From the NCBI GenBank assembly GCA_016287075.1, contig JAEEVC010000005.1, forward strand, positions 1 to 64,000: a stretch of DNA of 64,000 nt. Direction: 5' to 3'. Below the pieces are notes generated by a model that was not told where the DNA came from, ran no database searches, and saw only the letters and a program-made list of their open reading frames with translations. Below, piece after piece: positions 8,191-18,426 of this stretch (positions are counted from its first letter, which is position 1; each line of letters begins with the position of its first letter). This stretch comes from Bacteroidales bacterium (GTDB lineage: Bacteria; Bacteroidota; Bacteroidia; Bacteroidales; UBA932). The position numbers were made by a program, and so were the translations under genes.

Positions 8191-10017
8191 CTACCAACCG
8201 TAGTTCTGGCCCAGATTCGGATTGATGGTATAAGCCTGGTCCGGAATCGGGCGGCAGTACTTGCGCGGTTCCCACTTCAGGGCGTACTTGTACACCAGAT
8301 AGCCGTGGTCGCCTTCCGAGAAGAACCAGTCGGTATTGACCGCTTCCTCCCGGGATTTGATCGGATAGACCGTCGTGGAGTTCACCGCGCCCGCTTTTGC
8401 AGACTTGAACTTGTACTCTTCGCCTTCAAAAGTAAGTCCACTGGAAGCTTCCTGCGGCGTGACCCAGATACCGGCCCAGCCGACATTCTCAAAACGGCGG
8501 ACGACCAGGTCGGCCTGACCATAGCGATAGATGTCATTCTGACGGAGTTCGCTCTCGAAGGTCAGTTCGGTCACGCGCTCGCGGCGGATCTCCAGGCCCA
8601 CGGCATTGATGTCCGTCGCCGGATGGTCCAGGCCCTTCGTGTAATAATCATACAGCCAGGGGTCCATCGCCGTCGGATAGATATTCTTGATACCGGCCCG
8701 CTCGCGAAGGGCGCCGACCGTCTTGTTCCAGATATCCTCGGTCATCTCGCCGAGTTCGTTGCAGGCCTCGGCATAGTTGAGGAGGATTTCGGCATAACGG
8801 ATGATCGGAATGCTGTTCTCGTCGATGGAGTTCTGGAAGTGGGAAGCATCCGGAATGCACCATTTGACAATCTGGTAACCGGTCTTGCAGAAGGTGAAGT
8901 CGATCGTTTCGTGCGTCGGCTTGCCGGAAGCGTTGAGGATCTCACGGCCGGGGCCCAGCACGGTGGCGGCCAGGCGGGGATCACGGCCCTTGAATTCCGT
9001 CAGGATCGACTGCTTGGCTTCAGCCTCGGAAATCGGCGTACCGTCGAGTTTCATGAACATACGGACCAGGTCCTTCGTTCCGGAATACTGCTGGCCGAGG
9101 GTCGATGAATGGAAATAGCGGGTGTAGCTGTGGCGGCCGTTGACATCGGTCAGGAACGTCTTCCCATAGATCACTTCATCGGAAAGGAGCTTCTTGCTGA
9201 TGAACAGATCGGGGTAATTGGAGACCAGCTTGTAGCCGCCGTTGTCAATGACATCCTTGGCATAGGTCTGCGCCAGACGAAGGAGGTCTTCAACCGTCTC
9301 ATAGTTGTTCTTCCAGGGCTGGTTGGTCGCGGGATTCACCGTGATGTTCTTGCGGAAGGTCGCTTCGTACAGGAAGATACGGGAAGCGAAGGACTCCACG
9401 ATATCCTTGCAGATCACGGAACGCTCGTCCGTCTTGAAATCGCCGTTCATCACATGCTCGCAGGCGAACTTCAGATCCTCGGCCACCATGTGGAACACGT
9501 ATTCACGGTCATCGCGGCCGGCATACAGCGTTTCGTTGTCCGTATGGAAGACATAATGGTCCACCCACGGGACGTCCGAGAACAGCTTGATGCGCGACAT
9601 GTAGTTATACGCACGCCAGAAACGGGCGACGCCTTCATAATGGTTGTAGATTTCCTCGCTGACATGCTCCTTGGCCCGGGACATGTTGTCGAGCATATAG
9701 TTGGTCCTGCGGAGGAAGCCCCAGGACCAGGAGCCCTGCTTGGAACTGTTCCAGTCGACGTCGGCACGGAAGAAGTCCGTGGAAGTCTTCGTGGCGATCA
9801 GGTCGTTGTAAGCATCGCCGCTGGCCACTTCGGTATAGTCCGACATATAGCTGTTCAGCATGCCGTTGGCATACATTTCCAATTCCGCCTCGGAACCGAA
9901 GTAGGTTTCCGCACGGAACTCGTTGATGGGCTCGCGGGTCAGGAATTCGTCAATATTGCAGGAGACGAAGCCGGTTACGGCCGCCGCCGCTGCGATGAGA
10001 TGGAAAAATCTTTTCAT
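8191..10017 (-). CDS. SusD/RagB-family nutrient-binding lipoprotein
   Basis: A 608-residue outer-membrane lipoprotein of the SusD family, which binds glycans or other nutrients and caps a SusC transporter. The signal peptide ends VTGFVSC, followed by the typical NIDEFLTREP. The TPR-rich body contains RFWRAYNYM near residue 135, and the C-terminus shows YPIKSREE near the end. The gene begins 12 nt after the susC stop. A clear Shine-Dalgarno AGGAGG lies 7 nt before the ATG at 10017, which favours this start over the ATG six bases upstream. Ligand is unknown. Confidence 0.93.
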   Translation of the reverse strand: MKRFFHLIAAAAAVTGFVSCNIDEFLTREPINEFRAETYFGSEAELEMYANGMLNSYMSDYTEVASGDAYNDLIATKTSTDFFRADVDWNSSKQGSWSWGFLRRTNYMLDNMSRAKEHVSEEIYNHYEGVARFWRAYNYMSRIKLFSDVPWVDHYVFHTDNETLYAGRDDREYVFHMVAEDLKFACEHVMNGDFKTDERSVICKDIVESFASRIFLYEATFRKNITVNPATNQPWKNNYETVEDLLRLAQTYAKDVIDNGGYKLVSNYPDLFISKKLLSDEVIYGKTFLTDVNGRHSYTRYFHSSTLGQQYSGTKDLVRMFMKLDGTPISEAEAKQSILTEFKGRDPRLAATVLGPGREILNASGKPTHETIDFTFCKTGYQIVKWCIPDASHFQNSIDENSIPIIRYAEILLNYAEACNELGEMTEDIWNKTVGALRERAGIKNIYPTAMDPWLYDYYTKGLDHPATDINAVGLEIRRERVTELTFESELRQNDIYRYGQADLVVRRFENVGWAGIWVTPQEASSGLTFEGEEYKFKSAKAGAVNSTTVYPIKSREEAVNTDWFFSEGDHGYLVYKYALKWEPRKYCRPIPDQAYTINPNLGQNYGW

Positions 10018-10029
10018 TGTCATTCCTCC

Positions 10030-13000
10030 TTAGAAAGTTAAGTTGACACCGAAAGTGAACGTGCGGAGCATCGGATAGCTGTAACCCTCACCGACACCGG
10101 AGAGACCATAGTAGTCAGCGCCCGTGCTGTCGAAGTCGGAGTCGCCGATCTTGATGACCTCCGGGTCGAACATCTGGGTGTTCTTGAACAGCGGAGACCA
10201 GGTCCAGAGGTTCTCCATGGAAACATAGAAACGGACATTGGACAGGGCGCTCCTGCGGAGGATGTCTTCCGGAATCGTATAGTCCACCGTCAGGTTCTTC
10301 AGACGGACATAGGCGACATTCTGCAGATAGTGGTCGTTCTCGTAGGTCAGCGGACCGACGTTACGGTTGGCGCTGTAACCCACGCGGCGGCTCCAGTAGG
10401 GATTCTTGTCATAGTTGGTCACCACCCAGTTGGTCGTGCTGTAATCGACCTGGGCATAGTTGTCACCCGTCTGGGTATAGGTCAGGTACGGGCTGTAAGG
10501 ACGGTTGTACTGGCCATAGAAGAAGCCGGTTTCGACGGTCGGATACCAGTCGCGCTTGCCGACACCCTGGAAGAACAGGCTGAGACCCAGTCCGGCCCAC
10601 TTGAAGTCCAGGTTGAGGCCATACTGGAACCTGGGCATCATATTGCCGATGCGGACAAGGTCGCCGGAATCCTCCACCGTGGCGTTTCCATAATTGATAT
10701 CGCCGTCACCGTCGATATCGACGAACTTGAGGTCGCCCGCATAAGCGCGGAAATTGGAACCGTTCTTGTGGAACGAATCGGTCGCCCAGTTGTTGGCTTC
10801 CTCGTTGTCCCGGAAGATACCGTCCGTGCGGAAACCCCAGATCTCACCGATTTCCTTGCCTTCATAGTAGTTCCAGAGCCGATGGGTCGTCGTTTCATAC
10901 TTGGTGACCCACGTCCTGTTGTCCCAGACACTGCCCTTGATGCTGTAGGAGAAATCCTTGCCGCCGAGCTTGAACTGGTCCCTCCAGGAAAGCGTCGCCT
11001 CCCAGCCGTCGGTCTTGAGGGCGGCATAGTTGCCCGCCGGAGAAGAAGTCGAGCCATAGATGGCGGGGATTTCCGGACCGGAGGTGATCAGGTCCGTGGT
11101 ATTGCGCCGGTACAGGTCGCCGGAGAAGGAAAGACGGCTGTGGAAAAGGTCGATGTCCAGACCGATGTCATAAGTGGTAACCGTTTCCCAGGTCAGCGTC
11201 GTCGGAATCGGGGTGGGCTGGGTCGTGTAATTGGCCTTGACGCCGCCGATGACGATGCCGGTCTTGCTGACGCCCATCGTCTCGAGGAACGTATACGGAG
11301 AAACCGTACCGTTGCCGAGGGAGCCATAGTTGCCGCGGATCTTGAAGTTGTCCAGCCAGGAGCGGGACCACTTCATCCAAGGCTCTTCGGAAACACGCCA
11401 GCCGGCGGAGAAGGACGGGAAGAAGCCCCACTGGGAAGAAGCCGGGAACTTGGAGGACCCGTCATAACGGGCGGAAGCCTCAAAGATATAACGCTTGAGG
11501 AGCGTGAGGTTGGCACGGCCGAAGAAACCGATGATACCGTAACTGCTGTCGTTCTGCTCAATCTTGATATCGGTTCCGTCGAAGAGTTCATAGGAGGAAT
11601 ACATGGCCGGGAACAGCATTCCCTTGCGCTGGAGATAGAAGCGGTTGTACTGATAGTCTTCAAGGTTCCAGCCGCCGACGACGTTCAGGTCGAAGTTCTC
11701 GCCGAGTTTCGGGGTCCACGTCGCGATCACGTTGGCCTGGATGTGGTCGGTGTCATAGGTCCAGCGGGACTTGTAAGAGGATTCCTGGGTCACATATTCG
11801 GTCGCTTTTCCGGGAGCGGAATAGAAAGTGAGCGGAGCACGGTACCGTTCCCTCCAGCGACGGATGGCGCGATAGCCGAACTCCCCGCGGATCTTGAAGA
11901 CGTCCTTGACGAGATCGAGCGTCAGGCCGAGCGTCGTGTTGAGGACCAGGTTCGAATCATCCTGACCGGTATTGCCCTCGATGAAGGACGCATAGGACGT
12001 CTTGTTCGCCGCCAGGGCATAGGTCCCGTCGTAGTTGTAAGGGACGAGGACCGGCTGGCCGTGCTGGTCGACCTGGTGACCGACAAGGGATCCGGTCGTG
12101 AACATCGGCTGGGTCTGGATGCTGCGGAAAACGGAGGTGTTGTTGTCCAGGCTGAGCCAGTTGTTGATCTTGATCTTGCCTTTTCCGCGCAGCGAGAAGG
12201 TATTGTAGGACTCCTTGCCCATCTTGAAGATACCGTCCTGCCCGTAATAGCGGCCCGTGATGTTGTACGTCATCTTCTTGCTGGAACCGCGGACACTGAC
12301 GTCATGGGTCTGCGAGCCGTAGTGGCGCTTGTAGAAGAATCCGAGCCAGTTGGTGTTGCCGTAATAAAGGAACTGGCTCTTGCTGCCGAGGCTGTAGCCG
12401 GTCGGATCCTCCGGGAGAACGCCGAAATCATTGTAAGGCTGACCGTCGGCACGTGCGGCGGCAATTGCCCGGTAGGCGTCGAGGTAGGTCGTTCCGGACA
12501 TGGATACATCCTGCGTATTGATGGTCGTAGGGACCTTGCCGGAAGCACCGGGGACGCGGGAATCATTGCCATAGAAATCATAGAAGGCCTCGAGCCATTC
12601 CAAACCGTCCGTAACGATGTGGTCTTCCCACTTGACGATACGCTCATTGATGGAATAGGAGCCGTTGTACGTCACGGAAATCTTTTCTCCCTTGGCCTCC
12701 TTCGTAGTGACCAGAATCACACCGTAGGCGGCACGGGCGCCGTAAATGGCGGCGGAAGACGCATCCTTCAGGACGGAAATCGTCTCGACATCCGCAGGAT
12801 TGACCTGGGAGAGGGAACCTTCCACACCGTCAATCAGCACGAGGGCGGAGCCTCCGTTACCGATGCTGTGGCCGGCACCGCTGGCGCTGGTCGCACTTGA
12901 ACGCGTATGGTAGCTGGTTGCACCGCCGCGGATGTACACCGAGCCGGAGTGGCTCACCTTACCGTCGGTCTGGATGATGTTCAGGCCGGCGATCTGCCCC

Positions 13001-13434
13001 TGCAAGGAACGGGTGATGTTGTTGTTCGGGCGGTCGGCGATCACATCGCCGTCAAGGTTCTCGACCGAACCTACAAGCTGGGTCTTTTTCAAGGTACCGT
13101 AACCGACGACGACGGTCGCTTCCAGCGTCTCGGCATCCTCGTGGAGAATGAAATCGATCCTGGCACGGTTGTTGACACCCTCCTCGACGGTCTTATAGCC
13201 GAAGAACTGGCAGACAAGGACGCCGTTCCCAGGAGCCTTGATCGTATAGGTACCGTCGGCCTTGGTCACGTCGCCGATACTGGTACCTTTCACCATGATG
13301 GCGGCACCGGCAACCGGTTCATTCGTACTTGCGTCGATGACCACGCCGGAAACCGTCATGTTCTGTGCATAAACCACTCCCCCCAGGAGTAATCCCAGGA
13401 AGGCGGCTGCACATCTGAAAATCCTAATTTTCAT
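10030..13434 (-). CDS. SusC/RagA-family TonB-dependent outer-membrane transporter
   Basis: A 1134-residue outer-membrane transporter with a signal peptide (cleavage near VVYA-Q), a carboxypeptidase-D regulatory-like domain (about 27-110), then a plug domain with SLQGQIAGLNI, VYIRGG, ALVLIDGVEG and the signature VLKDASSAAIYGARAAYG. A 22-strand-type barrel follows and ends in FGVNLTF with a terminal Phe. It pairs with the adjacent SusD protein for TonB-powered import. No sigma or anti-sigma pair and no hybrid two-component regulator is next to it. A minus-strand -7 box lies about 155 bp upstream. Confidence 0.95.
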   Translation of the reverse strand: MKIRIFRCAAAFLGLLLGGVVYAQNMTVSGVVIDASTNEPVAGAAIMVKGTSIGDVTKADGTYTIKAPGNGVLVCQFFGYKTVEEGVNNRARIDFILHEDAETLEATVVVGYGTLKKTQLVGSVENLDGDVIADRPNNNITRSLQGQIAGLNIIQTDGKVSHSGSVYIRGGATSYHTRSSATSASGAGHSIGNGGSALVLIDGVEGSLSQVNPADVETISVLKDASSAAIYGARAAYGVILVTTKEAKGEKISVTYNGSYSINERIVKWEDHIVTDGLEWLEAFYDFYGNDSRVPGASGKVPTTINTQDVSMSGTTYLDAYRAIAAARADGQPYNDFGVLPEDPTGYSLGSKSQFLYYGNTNWLGFFYKRHYGSQTHDVSVRGSSKKMTYNITGRYYGQDGIFKMGKESYNTFSLRGKGKIKINNWLSLDNNTSVFRSIQTQPMFTTGSLVGHQVDQHGQPVLVPYNYDGTYALAANKTSYASFIEGNTGQDDSNLVLNTTLGLTLDLVKDVFKIRGEFGYRAIRRWRERYRAPLTFYSAPGKATEYVTQESSYKSRWTYDTDHIQANVIATWTPKLGENFDLNVVGGWNLEDYQYNRFYLQRKGMLFPAMYSSYELFDGTDIKIEQNDSSYGIIGFFGRANLTLLKRYIFEASARYDGSSKFPASSQWGFFPSFSAGWRVSEEPWMKWSRSWLDNFKIRGNYGSLGNGTVSPYTFLETMGVSKTGIVIGGVKANYTTQPTPIPTTLTWETVTTYDIGLDIDLFHSRLSFSGDLYRRNTTDLITSGPEIPAIYGSTSSPAGNYAALKTDGWEATLSWRDQFKLGGKDFSYSIKGSVWDNRTWVTKYETTTHRLWNYYEGKEIGEIWGFRTDGIFRDNEEANNWATDSFHKNGSNFRAYAGDLKFVDIDGDGDINYGNATVEDSGDLVRIGNMMPRFQYGLNLDFKWAGLGLSLFFQGVGKRDWYPTVETGFFYGQYNRPYSPYLTYTQTGDNYAQVDYSTTNWVVTNYDKNPYWSRRVGYSANRNVGPLTYENDHYLQNVAYVRLKNLTVDYTIPEDILRRSALSNVRFYVSMENLWTWSPLFKNTQMFDPEVIKIGDSDFDSTGADYYGLSGVGEGYSYPMLRTFTFGVNLTF

Positions 13435-13591
13435 AAACTGGGTCCTTAGTGTTTAAAATCAAACCTGTGTAAGCCAGGACGCCGTTTACGGTGAAAATCA
13501 GAATGTTTTCAAGGTTGGTTTAATATAAAAAAAAATTAATAATTGCGTTTTGCTTGTTAAACATTACAAGTTTCCCATTGGAAACATATGA

Positions 13592-13599
13592 CAAAGTTA
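13592..13599 (-). promoter_or_regulatory. -7 promoter box for the SusC operon
   Basis: CAAAGTTA reads TAACTTTG on the minus strand, matching TAnnTTTG. The leader to the SusC ATG would be about 150 nt, long enough for post-transcriptional control. No good -33 element is seen. Confidence 0.5.
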
Positions 13600-13641
13600 A
13601 AAAAAATATTTGATTGCGCGCATTCTTTAGACAAAAATGCA

Positions 13642-13649
13642 TATATTTG
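13642..13649 (+). promoter_or_regulatory. -7 promoter box for the giant lipoprotein
   Basis: TATATTTG matches the consensus and gives a leader of roughly 105 nt before the ATG at 13761. Confidence 0.55.
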
Positions 13650-13760
13650 TCCCTCGTAAGTCAGGACTCCCCGGCCGCGAGGCCCGTGAATACGGTTTGT
13701 TTGTCAAGGTGCGCCCCCCTGGAAGGGACGTAAGAATTTATCGTAACACAAACAAACACA

Positions 13761-16700
13761 ATGAGTATGAAATCATTCAGAATACTGTCGGCCGTGCTTG
13801 CCACGTCCCTGCTGGTGTTCACGGGATGCGTCAAGGAGACCATCCATACCGGCATCGATGGCAGCAAACCGGGGATTTCCCAGCTCACCTATGAAGGGGT
13901 GACCCACGGCGGCAAGACAATTACGCTCAAGTGGTCCGCTCCGGAGGCTGTCGCCGCAGGTGCGACGTCCTTTTCGGTCCAGTTCGTCGAAGCGACGGAC
14001 ACGACCGACGGCAAGCTGATCAAACCGGACATGTATGACGAGACCATCAGCGCCACCGTCCAGGTGGAGCGAGATGAAAACGGCAATGTGCCCTCCGATT
14101 TTTCCGCCAAACTGGAAGGGCAGACGGTCGGCAAGAAGTATTATATCCGTGGACGCGCTAACTATCCGATGTCCAAGTACTCCGACTGGAAGTACCTCGA
14201 GACGGCGGAGGGCAATCCTGCCTATTTCAAAGTCGGGCGCGGTATCATTACCGAAGGCATTGAAGACCCGTTTATCTATAAGGTGACCGGATTCTCGACC
14301 GGCCTGATCATCAAGTGGGATCCCCTGCCGGATGCCGTCTCCTACCAGATCGAATATAAGAAGGCCTCCGATCCGAACTGGACGGTCGAGACCATCGCAG
14401 CCGGCGAAAAGGTGAAGACGGTCCTCCGCGTCGAGAACCTCCCGTCCGAGACGGCCTATAACGTCCGCGCCAAGACCATTACCCTGGCCGGCGACTCCGA
14501 ATATTGCACCGTCCAGAACGTCTCCACGCGCAAGCCGGGTTCATTCCCGAAGGAAATGAAGACGGTGGACGAGTTCGTCGCCTGGCTGGAAGCCGGTGTC
14601 ATTGAAGTCGGCAACGACGACGTCTTCACCATCACCACCGACATGGACCTCACGGGCCAGGTCTACTCCGCGATGGAAGAATCGCTGGGCGGCACTTTCG
14701 ACGGTGGCGGACACAGCATCACCGGTATCTCCAAACCCCTGTTCTATGAGGTGGAAGGCACCGTCAGGAATTTCACGGCTTCCGGCAGCATCGAATCGGA
14801 AGACCCCGTCTGCGGCGCCATCGCCGCTTCCAACAAGGGTACCATCGCCAACATCACTTCTGCGGTGGATATCGCCTACACCGCCAGTTCTTCTGACCAG
14901 ATGAGCGTCGGCGGCATCGTCGGCGAAAACACCGGCACCCTCCAGAATGTCATCAACAAGGGCAACATCAACGCAAAGTCCGAAAAGGATGAACTCCAGG
15001 CCAGCCTGGTCATCGGCGGTGTCGCAGCCTATTCCAAGGGCGAAATCAAGGGCGAAATCCGCAATGAAGGCGCCATCAAGCTGGAGGCCTCCATCCTCCA
15101 CGGCATCGCGGTCGCGGGTGTCATCGGTTACCTGGAGGGCGCCCTGAACGATGCCGTCAACGAAGGGTCCGTCACCATCACGGCCGACTATGTCAAAGCC
15201 AAGAGCCAGATCTACGAGACAAAGAACGGAACGCCGGCCGCGGCGGGCATCGTCGCCTACGGAAACGGGGACCAGTTCCAGATGAAGAACTGCAAGAACA
15301 GCGCCCCTGTTTTCTATACCCTTTCGGCCGTTGAAAAATACACGACGGCCAACATGAACCGCAACCAATTCGCCGGCATCGTCGCCAACCCGTACGGTCC
15401 CGTCGAGGACTGCATCAACGACGCTGCGGTCAACATCACCATCAAGGCATCCAACGGCAAGGCATTCACCGGTTCCTCACATGAGCACATCGTCTGCGTC
15501 GGCGGTATCGGCGGCGGCGACTATTTCGCCGGCAGCGACCAGAACCTGACCAGCTACAAGAACTGCGTGAACAACGGTGACATCACGGTCGAAACGGACG
15601 CGGCACAGGCCAACTCGGCCGTAGGCGGCATCTGCGGCTGGCCTGGCAAGGAAGGTTCCCGCAAGAACAGCACGAGCTACTGCGAGAACAACGGCACGGT
15701 TACCCTCAAGGGTCTTGGTAAAGCCCGTATCGGCGGTATCCACGGCGGTTCCGGTATCGTTGACAACTGTACCAACAACGGCAGCGTCCGCCTGGAAGGC
15801 GGAGCAGAGGCATCCGTCGCCGGCGGCATCGCCGGTTTCTCCTCCAACGGATTCAAGATTTCCAACAGTATATCCAAAGGCAACATCACCTCCCTCATCA
15901 ATGCGCAAGGCGTAGGCGGCATTATCGGCAATATCGGCAACTCGGACAACTCCGGTCAGGAATTCCCCGGTTGTTCAGTTGCTTGTGTCGTCCGTAACGC
16001 TGACATGACCAACGAATACACGGGCATGGTCATCGGTAAATACAACGGAGCCACCGCCCTCGTGAGCATCGGCAGCGCTGAGCATCCGGTGCTCGTCAAA
16101 GGCCGAATCAACCTGGGCGGCAACATCATCGCCATGGGGGCCGGCAACGTCAAAACCTACGCCGCCGGTACGGCCAACCCGAGCGCTGACAACCACCCGG
16201 TCTTCGTCGTGTTCGACCCGACCCCGTTCGAGGACGGCGGCGACGAGCCCGACCAGCCGAAACTCGATGCCCCGGCCAATGTCAAGGTCGATGTCTTCTA
16301 CAACTACACGACCGTCAGCTGGGATGCCGTGAACGGCGCCGAATGGTATGTCGTCGAATACAAGAAGGCCGACGCTACGACCTGGACGGCCTGCGACCGC
16401 ACGGAGGACACCACCTGCACGATCGAAGGACTCGAGCACGGTGTCTCCTACAGCTTCCGCGTCAGGGCATTCACGTCCAACGGTTCCGGTTATTCCGACG
16501 AGACCGCCGGAGAGACCCTGCCGGAGGTCAACCTCGGCAAGCCGGTCATCACCGGCGCCACGATGACTCCGAAGTCGGCCGATGTCGCCTGGAATGCCGT
16601 CGAGAATGCGACCGCCTACAGGATCGAGATGAAGGGTCCGGAGGATGAAGAATGGAAGACCGTCGCCGAATCCGTCAGCGAGACCCACTTCCTGGTCAAC

Positions 16701-18308
16701 GGCCTGAGGCCCGAGAAGACCTACCAGTTCCGCGTCAAGGCCCTCGGCGCGGGCGGCAACGAAGGAGCGGAGTTCTCCGATCCGTACAGCGCCACGACCG
16801 AAGCCGTGACCTTCACCTACCCGCTGAGCCTGGACAATGCGGATGATTTCGCATCCTGGATCAATGTCGCGGCCGAACTGGCGCCGGAGACGGCGTCCGT
16901 CACCCTCGCCAAGGACATCGACCTCAAGAATGTCGAGATCACCGGGGCCGCCTCCTTCGCCGGTTCCTTCGACGGAGCGGGCCACGCCCTGAAGAATGTC
17001 TCCGCCGCCGCCCCGCTCTTCGGAACGCTCACCGGTTCCGTCAAGGACCTCACCATCGAGGGCGCCTTCGCGCAGAGCTTCGATGCGGATGACACGGCTG
17101 CCGAGCACAAGCTCGCCGCACTCGCCGGCTACTCCACCGGTTCCGTCACCAACGTCACCAACAAGGCGTCCGTGACCATGACCGGCGCCGGCACCCTGTC
17201 GAGCCCGGTCATCGGCGGCGTCGTCGCCATCCAGCAGGGCGGCACCTTCAAGGGCAACAAGAACAGCGGAGCCATCTCCCTGACCCATGCCGGTTCGGTA
17301 TCCATCAAGAACACGAGCATCTCCAACTTCCACATGTTCGTCGTGACGGCCGGCGTCGTCGGCATCTTCATCGACGCGACCGCGGAAGACTGCGTCAACG
17401 AGGGCACCGTGTCCGTCCTCGGCAAGGACCCGACCAAGGTTACGGCCCGCCACTATGTCGGCGGTGTCATCGGAACGCCCCAGGGCGCCACGGTGACCAA
17501 CTGTACCAACAAGGGCGCCATCACCGCTGACTTCACGGATCCGACCCATGCTGCAGCCAAGCAGGTCTGGGTCGGCGGTATCATCGGCGGACGCAACGGC
17601 GACTGCTCCACCGAGGACGGCGTAACCGTCATCGAGAACTGCAACAACTACGGCGAATGCACCCTGATCGCGGAGAACAGCGTGAACAACTACCTTGCCG
17701 GTATTGCCGGCCAGGCCTGCACCGAAGCCACCAAGGCCCCGATCACCGCTGAAGTCCTCGGCAAGATCGTCGGCTGCCACAACTACGGCAAACTCGTCAA
17801 GAAGGGCGCCGGCGGCTGCCGCCTCGGCGGTATCCACGGCGGTGCAGCCACCATCGAGAACTGCGTCAATGAAGGTGAAATCCTCGTCGAGAACATCTCG
17901 ACGGCCGGTGCCGTCGGTGGTCTGGTCGGCTATCCGACCCAGGCCTACCACCCGGTCACCGGTTCCCGGAACATCGGCAACATGACCGCAACCTGCGACG
18001 TGACCTTCGCCATGGGCGGCCTCTTCGGCCAGGGCGGCAACACGAACCAGAGCTATGCGGGATGCTCGGTCAACTGCACGATGACGGCGCCGGCCTCCGT
18101 CCTTGCCGGTATCGTCCTCGGTACGGCGAAGACCATCGCCTCCGGCAAGGCCATCACCTACGGTACGACCGATTCTCCGATCAAGGTGAAGGGTACCGTC
18201 AAGGGCGAAGCCCTCACGGCGGACAACTTCGCTACCTTCCTGGTCGGTGACGGCGGCATCACCGCCGGCGGTGAAATCGACACGGCCAATGTCCTGTTCG
18301 GCGAATAG
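13761..18308 (+). CDS. Giant surface lipoprotein with duplicated FN3-FN3-GLUG modules
   Basis: A 1515-residue predicted lipoprotein (lipobox LLVFTGC). The order is: a FN3-like domain (about 33-145), FN3 (165-255), a long GLUG-type beta-helix region (261-815), two FN3 domains (833-919 and 924-1013), and a second beta-helix region (1017-1500). The two helix regions open alike with TFDGGGHSITGI and SFDGAGHALKNV, and contain many GGI-G-x-N-x-G-T-I-x-N-C-x-N-x-G rungs. GLUG repeats occur in cell-surface adhesins and secreted proteases. No enzymatic motif is seen, so a surface adhesin or binding protein is the best guess. It is divergent from the SusC/SusD operon and ends at a strong terminator. 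Confidence 0.8.
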   Translation: MSMKSFRILSAVLATSLLVFTGCVKETIHTGIDGSKPGISQLTYEGVTHGGKTITLKWSAPEAVAAGATSFSVQFVEATDTTDGKLIKPDMYDETISATVQVERDENGNVPSDFSAKLEGQTVGKKYYIRGRANYPMSKYSDWKYLETAEGNPAYFKVGRGIITEGIEDPFIYKVTGFSTGLIIKWDPLPDAVSYQIEYKKASDPNWTVETIAAGEKVKTVLRVENLPSETAYNVRAKTITLAGDSEYCTVQNVSTRKPGSFPKEMKTVDEFVAWLEAGVIEVGNDDVFTITTDMDLTGQVYSAMEESLGGTFDGGGHSITGISKPLFYEVEGTVRNFTASGSIESEDPVCGAIAASNKGTIANITSAVDIAYTASSSDQMSVGGIVGENTGTLQNVINKGNINAKSEKDELQASLVIGGVAAYSKGEIKGEIRNEGAIKLEASILHGIAVAGVIGYLEGALNDAVNEGSVTITADYVKAKSQIYETKNGTPAAAGIVAYGNGDQFQMKNCKNSAPVFYTLSAVEKYTTANMNRNQFAGIVANPYGPVEDCINDAAVNITIKASNGKAFTGSSHEHIVCVGGIGGGDYFAGSDQNLTSYKNCVNNGDITVETDAAQANSAVGGICGWPGKEGSRKNSTSYCENNGTVTLKGLGKARIGGIHGGSGIVDNCTNNGSVRLEGGAEASVAGGIAGFSSNGFKISNSISKGNITSLINAQGVGGIIGNIGNSDNSGQEFPGCSVACVVRNADMTNEYTGMVIGKYNGATALVSIGSAEHPVLVKGRINLGGNIIAMGAGNVKTYAAGTANPSADNHPVFVVFDPTPFEDGGDEPDQPKLDAPANVKVDVFYNYTTVSWDAVNGAEWYVVEYKKADATTWTACDRTEDTTCTIEGLEHGVSYSFRVRAFTSNGSGYSDETAGETLPEVNLGKPVITGATMTPKSADVAWNAVENATAYRIEMKGPEDEEWKTVAESVSETHFLVNGLRPEKTYQFRVKALGAGGNEGAEFSDPYSATTEAVTFTYPLSLDNADDFASWINVAAELAPETASVTLAKDIDLKNVEITGAASFAGSFDGAGHALKNVSAAAPLFGTLTGSVKDLTIEGAFAQSFDADDTAAEHKLAALAGYSTGSVTNVTNKASVTMTGAGTLSSPVIGGVVAIQQGGTFKGNKNSGAISLTHAGSVSIKNTSISNFHMFVVTAGVVGIFIDATAEDCVNEGTVSVLGKDPTKVTARHYVGGVIGTPQGATVTNCTNKGAITADFTDPTHAAAKQVWVGGIIGGRNGDCSTEDGVTVIENCNNYGECTLIAENSVNNYLAGIAGQACTEATKAPITAEVLGKIVGCHNYGKLVKKGAGGCRLGGIHGGAATIENCVNEGEILVENISTAGAVGGLVGYPTQAYHPVTGSRNIGNMTATCDVTFAMGGLFGQGGNTNQSYAGCSVNCTMTAPASVLAGIVLGTAKTIASGKAITYGTTDSPIKVKGTVKGEALTADNFATFLVGDGGITAGGEIDTANVLFGE

Positions 18309-18330
18309 GATACGCTGATCGCCTGATGAT

Positions 18331-18360
18331 GGGGCCGGCCTTTCGGGGCCGGCCCCTTTT
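18331..18360 (+). terminator. Rho-independent terminator after the giant lipoprotein
   Basis: A 10-bp perfect stem (GGGGCCGGCC at 18331-18340 and GGCCGGCCCC at 18347-18356) with a 6-nt loop is followed by TTTT. Confidence 0.85.
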
Positions 18361-18426
18361 CGTCCGCATATGCTTGGTAATATTTGGGGAAATGGCTATC
18401 TCTGTTCCATCCCAAAAGCATCGACT

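Larger units (their letters stand above)
13435..13760. other. AT-rich divergent intergenic region with two promoters
   Basis: This 326-bp gap separates the divergent SusC and giant lipoprotein genes. It is markedly AT-rich between about 13515 and 13650. It contains a minus-strand -7 box and a plus-strand -7 box about 45 bp apart. Both transcripts would carry leaders over 100 nt long. I see no small gene in it. Confidence 0.7.

Noticed and set aside
18331..18356. A further REP unit
   Set aside because: It shares GGGGCCGG-like bases with the REP arms, but has a 10-bp perfect stem, a 6-nt loop and a T-run, which fit an ordinary terminator.
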